Shown here: positions 4,816 through 7,605 of the stretch, one piece after another | Position numbering within the stretch: the first letter of the stretch is position 1 | Layout: each line of letters starts with the position of its first letter | Source of the DNA: Sphingobacteriales bacterium | Lineage (GTDB): Bacteria; Bacteroidota; Bacteroidia; Chitinophagales; Chitinophagaceae | Direction of reading: 5' to 3' | NCBI GenBank assembly: GCA_947472965.1 | Contig: CANJEF010000052.1 | Location: forward strand, 1 to 7,605 | DNA length: 7,605 nt | Notes under the pieces: generated by a model | What the model was told of the DNA's origin: nothing | Database searches by the model: none | The model's input: the letters and a program-made list of their open reading frames with translations, nothing else | Program-made: the position numbers and the translations under genes

Positions 4816-6705
4816 ATGAAAAAAATCAACTGCCTAGCATTTATTTTATTTCTTGGCACAAGCATTTCGCTAGCACAACAAACACAAAAGCCACCCCTCC
4901 ACGGTAAAAACTGGATGGCGATTACAGGTAAGCCACTTGCAGCAACAGCGGGTGCCACCATCTTTACAAAAGGCGGAAACGCGGTGGATGCAGCATGTGC
5001 AATGCTTGCTGCCACCTGCACCATGTGGGATGTGCTTAGCTGGGGAGGTGAAACACAGGCCTTGATTTACAATCCCAAAACAGGAAAAGTAATTAGTATC
5101 AATGCCATGGGAGTTGCACCAACCGGCGCCACACCCGCATTTTTTAAAGGGAAGGGATATAATTTTCCGCCGGAATATGGCCCGCTTGCTGCTACAACAC
5201 CCGGAACACCGGGAGGAATATGCCATATGCTCGCCGAATATGGCACCATGAGCCTGAAGGAAGTACTTGCTCCGGCAATGCAACTTGCATCAGGATATCC
5301 CATTGAAGCCCAAACAGCAAATAGCATGGAAAGAGGCAAGAACATGATTAAGACATGGCCATACAGCAAAGCCGTTTTCCTTCCTCACCAAGGAGAAAAA
5401 AGAGAAGCACCTGAAGCAGGAGAAATATTTGTACAAAAGGATTTGCTTGAAACATTAACCAAAATGGTGGAGGCTGAGCAAGCTGCACTTAAAAAAGGTG
5501 CGACAAGAAAAGCGGCTATTAAAGCAGCATACGACCGTTTCTATACAGGAGACATTGCCAAAGAATTCGTTCGAGGTGCGCAAGAACAGGGCGGACTGAT
5601 TACCCTTCAAGATCTTGCGAATTGGAAACCCATTGAAGAGGTTCCAACACATACAACATACAAGGGAATAGATGTATATAAATTAAGGGAATGGACACAA
5701 GGTCCAGCTATGCTGCAGGCATTAAACATTCTTGAAAATGTAGATTTGAAGCCAATGGGCTATAACAGTGTACCCTATCTTCATACATTATATCAGGCCA
5801 TGAATATGGCTTTTGCAGACCGCGATTTTTACTATGGCGATCCTTATTTTTCCCCAACGATTCCCATTAAAGGATTACTAAATAAAGAATATGCAAAACA
5901 CCGTGCCTCACAAATAAATACACTCATGAATGATCCTAATGTTGGACCGGGTGATCCGTATCCATACGAGGGCAAATCAAATCCTTACCTTAAACTGCTT
6001 GCCAGTCGTGGATTTCAGGAGTTTGACACATCTAAAAGGAATTTTGTTCCGACACATGATTCAGGTGGATTGGCGATGAACGATGTTGATTATCATGATA
6101 GACTATGGCGTGGAACTACCTCTGTAGAAGCAGCAGATAAAGAAGGTTGGGTCGTTTCAATTACCCCAAGTGGTGGCTGGTTGCCAGCATGTATCGCAGG
6201 AAAAACAGGCGTTGGGATGAGTCAGCGTATGCAAAGTTTTGTGCTCGACTCAGCACTTAATCCGTTTAATGTTGTAGCTCCCGGAAAAAGACCCAGGGTA
6301 ACACTGACACCCTCGCTTGCACTAAAAGATGGAAAACCATTCCTGTCGTTTGCGGTGCAGGGAGGTGATACACAAGACCAGAATCTATTACAGTTTTTTT
6401 TGAACATGGTTGAATTCGGAATGACTGTTCAACAGGCCTGTGAAGCTGCAAACTTAAATTCAAACCAACTTTGGCTTTCATTGGGAGGTGCTAACATTGA
6501 TGACAGAAAACCTAGAGCAGGTAATATCCTTTTGAAGGAAGATACACCCGAGGCAGTTAGAACAGCATTAAAAAAGATGGGCTACACATTGAGTTTTGAT
6601 GACAGAACATCAGGGCCAATCAACGCAATTTATTTTGATTGGAAACATGGAAGCCTTTGGGGAGGATCAAGCAACCATGGAGAAGATTATGGCATTGCGT
6701 GGTAA
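4816..6705 (+). CDS. secreted gamma-glutamyltranspeptidase-family Ntn hydrolase with altered substrate pocket
   Basis: The 629-residue product has a Sec signal peptide (residues 1-20, cut after SISLA). It then shows the GGT large-subunit signature (PLAATAGATIFTKGGNAVDAA at 40-60; PGTPGG at 129-134; MSLKEVLAPAMQLA at 145-158). The autocleavage site is G433/T434 in RGTTSVEAADKEG, releasing a 196-residue small subunit with Thr434 as nucleophile. Oxyanion-hole Gly516-Gly517 (VQGGD) is present. Aligned by eye to E. coli GGT, the glutamate-binding residues are changed: Arg114 to Met98, Asn411 to Gly454, Gln430 to Arg471, Asp433 to Ser474, Ser462-Ser463 to Val495-Thr496; Thr409 becomes Ser452. It is therefore likely a self-processing amidase or acylase, and a true gamma-glutamyl activity is doubtful. 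Its ATG follows the amidohydrolase TAA by one base, implying translational coupling and a shared process. Confidence 0.93.
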   Translation: MKKINCLAFILFLGTSISLAQQTQKPPLHGKNWMAITGKPLAATAGATIFTKGGNAVDAACAMLAATCTMWDVLSWGGETQALIYNPKTGKVISINAMGVAPTGATPAFFKGKGYNFPPEYGPLAATTPGTPGGICHMLAEYGTMSLKEVLAPAMQLASGYPIEAQTANSMERGKNMIKTWPYSKAVFLPHQGEKREAPEAGEIFVQKDLLETLTKMVEAEQAALKKGATRKAAIKAAYDRFYTGDIAKEFVRGAQEQGGLITLQDLANWKPIEEVPTHTTYKGIDVYKLREWTQGPAMLQALNILENVDLKPMGYNSVPYLHTLYQAMNMAFADRDFYYGDPYFSPTIPIKGLLNKEYAKHRASQINTLMNDPNVGPGDPYPYEGKSNPYLKLLASRGFQEFDTSKRNFVPTHDSGGLAMNDVDYHDRLWRGTTSVEAADKEGWVVSITPSGGWLPACIAGKTGVGMSQRMQSFVLDSALNPFNVVAPGKRPRVTLTPSLALKDGKPFLSFAVQGGDTQDQNLLQFFLNMVEFGMTVQQACEAANLNSNQLWLSLGGANIDDRKPRAGNILLKEDTPEAVRTALKKMGYTLSFDDRTSGPINAIYFDWKHGSLWGGSSNHGEDYGIAW

Positions 6706-6762
6706 TCACCTTCATTTGACCACTAACACTTAAATCATCTTATAGAAAATCTCATAAAAAAA

Positions 6763-6780
6763 GGCCAGGAATTCCTGGCC
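6763..6780 (-). terminator. palindromic intrinsic terminator, best for the aminotransferase gene
   Basis: GGCCAGGAATTCCTGGCC is a perfect 18-bp palindrome, extended by AAA/TTT to 24 bp (6760-6783). It can form a 7-bp GC-rich stem with an AATT loop, or longer with the A/T pairs. On the minus strand the hairpin is followed by seven T (complement of 6756-6762), making a strong terminator 22 bp past the aminotransferase stop. On the plus strand only three T follow, so it would end the amidohydrolase/Ntn-hydrolase message less efficiently, though it may act in both directions. Confidence 0.88.
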
Positions 6781-6802
6781 TTTCAATGTATAGATGTCTC
6801 AA

Positions 6803-7605
6803 TTATTTCAATGCAGCCATCGCTTTGGTAATTCGATCCATGGATTCCTCAATTTTTGCCATGCTGTTGGCAAATGAAATCCGAATGCAATCAGGTTCAC
6901 CAAATGCACGTCCAGTGACGGTTGAAACATGGGCTGTATTCAATAAGTACATACAAAGATCATCAGCATCTTTTATCACCTGATCCCCGATACTTTTTCC
7001 AAAATATTCTTTCATCACAGGAAATACATAAAATGCACCATCTGGTTCAGCGATGCTCACATTAGGAATCCCTTTTAGCAATTCAAGCATTCTTGCCCTG
7101 CGCTTTGTAAACTCAACATTCATCTCAATGCTTGGCTTCAAGTCTCCAGTTAATGCAACAATAGCGCCACGCTGAGTAACGGCATTTGCACCACTGGTAT
7201 ACTGACCTTGTAATTTTTCACATGCTTTTACAACTGCAGGATTAGCAGCAATGTATCCCAAACGGTAACCCGTCATAGCATATCCTTTACTCAATCCATT
7301 GATGATGATGATTCTGTCTTTCAAGTCTTCAAATTGAGCTATGCTCTCATGTTTACCAACAAAATTGATATACTCATATATTTCATCTGATAGGATGTAA
7401 ACGTTGGGATACTTTCTAAACACTTCAGCTAAAGCTGCCAGTTCCGCTTTTGAATAAACAGAACCGCTAGGATTACAAGGGGAAGAAAAAATGAAAAGCT
7501 TCGTTTTTTCAGTTAGAGCCGACTCGAGTTCTTGGGCAGTTAGCTTGTATTTATTTTCAATTTTCGTTCTCACCACTACACCCTTCCCTTCAGCACGCTG
7601 CACGA
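6803..7605 (-). CDS. PLP-dependent class I aminotransferase, aspartate aminotransferase type (partial, N-terminus missing)
   Basis: The reading frame is open to the right edge, so the visible 267 residues are the C-terminal two-thirds of a protein that in this family has about 400. An in-frame GTG at 7601-7603 is internal, not a start. Fold-type I motifs are all present, counting that GTG as residue 1: NPSG at 44-47 (the Asn that contacts the PLP O3'), DEIYE at 73-77 (Asp73, Tyr76), SKGYAMTGYRLG at 105-116 (Schiff-base Lys106, phosphate-binding Arg114) and CIRISFA at 239-245 (Arg241, which binds the substrate alpha-carboxylate). The enzyme should transfer an amino group between an amino acid, probably aspartate, and 2-oxoglutarate in the cytoplasm. 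It has no evident link to the exported enzymes upstream, and a terminator follows its stop. Confidence 0.93.
   Translation of the reverse strand, partial: VQRAEGKGVVVRTKIENKYKLTAQELESALTEKTKLFIFSSPCNPSGSVYSKAELAALAEVFRKYPNVYILSDEIYEYINFVGKHESIAQFEDLKDRIIIINGLSKGYAMTGYRLGYIAANPAVVKACEKLQGQYTSGANAVTQRGAIVALTGDLKPSIEMNVEFTKRRARMLELLKGIPNVSIAEPDGAFYVFPVMKEYFGKSIGDQVIKDADDLCMYLLNTAHVSTVTGRAFGEPDCIRISFANSMAKIEESMDRITKAMAALK

Noticed and set aside
4870..5369. Minus-strand open frames of 100-137 codons antisense to the Ntn-hydrolase gene, one Cys-rich.
   Set aside because: They are by-products of the coding sequence on the other strand. The Cys richness comes from the complement of GCA/GCT alanine codons, not a real metal-binding protein.
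3392..6726. TTGACCACTAA occurs at 3392-3402 and 6716-6726, flanking the amidohydrolase/Ntn-hydrolase pair like target-site duplications.
   Set aside because: Several 11-bp matches are expected by chance in 7.6 kb, the match does not extend on either side, and there is no transposase or terminal inverted repeat.
6786..6983. Plus-strand frame of 65 codons downstream of the terminator.
   Set aside because: It is antisense to the conserved C-terminus of the aminotransferase and has no independent support.

Overview
The window looks like part of a Bacteroidota chromosome, probably a Chitinophagaceae/Sphingobacteriales-type member. Three things point there: AT-rich DNA, no Shine-Dalgarno sequence before any start codon, and two perfect TAnnTTTG (-7 type) boxes in front of minus-strand genes. 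Most proteins also carry export signals of the kind seen in this phylum. The assignment is by eye, not by database search.

Left edge (1-390). The first 28 codons of a minus-strand gene (possibly the Clp adaptor ClpS, weakly supported) lie just downstream of a complete tRNA-Val(GAC) on the same strand. A gene-free stretch of about 200 bp follows. It holds a small repeat element: a 12-bp unit (ACAGACGTCAGA) twice in tandem, and a 19-bp arm recurring inverted about 130 bp away, against the 3' end of the next gene.

Centre (391-6705). Five complete genes encode a run of enzymes, all with N-terminal export-type segments. They are a Gfo/Idh/MocA oxidoreductase with a degenerate Tat signal (minus); an Aim6/GDPD-like phosphodiesterase (plus, divergent from the oxidoreductase); an alpha/beta-hydrolase esterase (minus, convergent with the phosphodiesterase, 11 bp apart); and a two-gene plus-strand unit of a metal-dependent amidohydrolase and a gamma-glutamyltranspeptidase-family Ntn hydrolase. 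The last two genes have one base between stop and start and are almost certainly translated from one message. Together the five suggest extracytoplasmic breakdown of sugars, esters, phosphodiesters and amides, but no shared substrate can be read from the sequence.

Right edge (6706-7605). A perfect palindromic terminator separates the operon from the 3' two-thirds of a convergent class I PLP-dependent aminotransferase (aspartate aminotransferase type), whose start lies beyond the window.

The most interesting point is the Ntn hydrolase. It keeps the catalytic Thr and the oxyanion-hole Gly-Gly of gamma-glutamyltranspeptidase, yet nearly every residue that grips the gamma-glutamyl group in E. 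coli GGT is replaced. This predicts a different substrate. I see no CRISPR array, insertion sequence, phage gene or obvious defence system.
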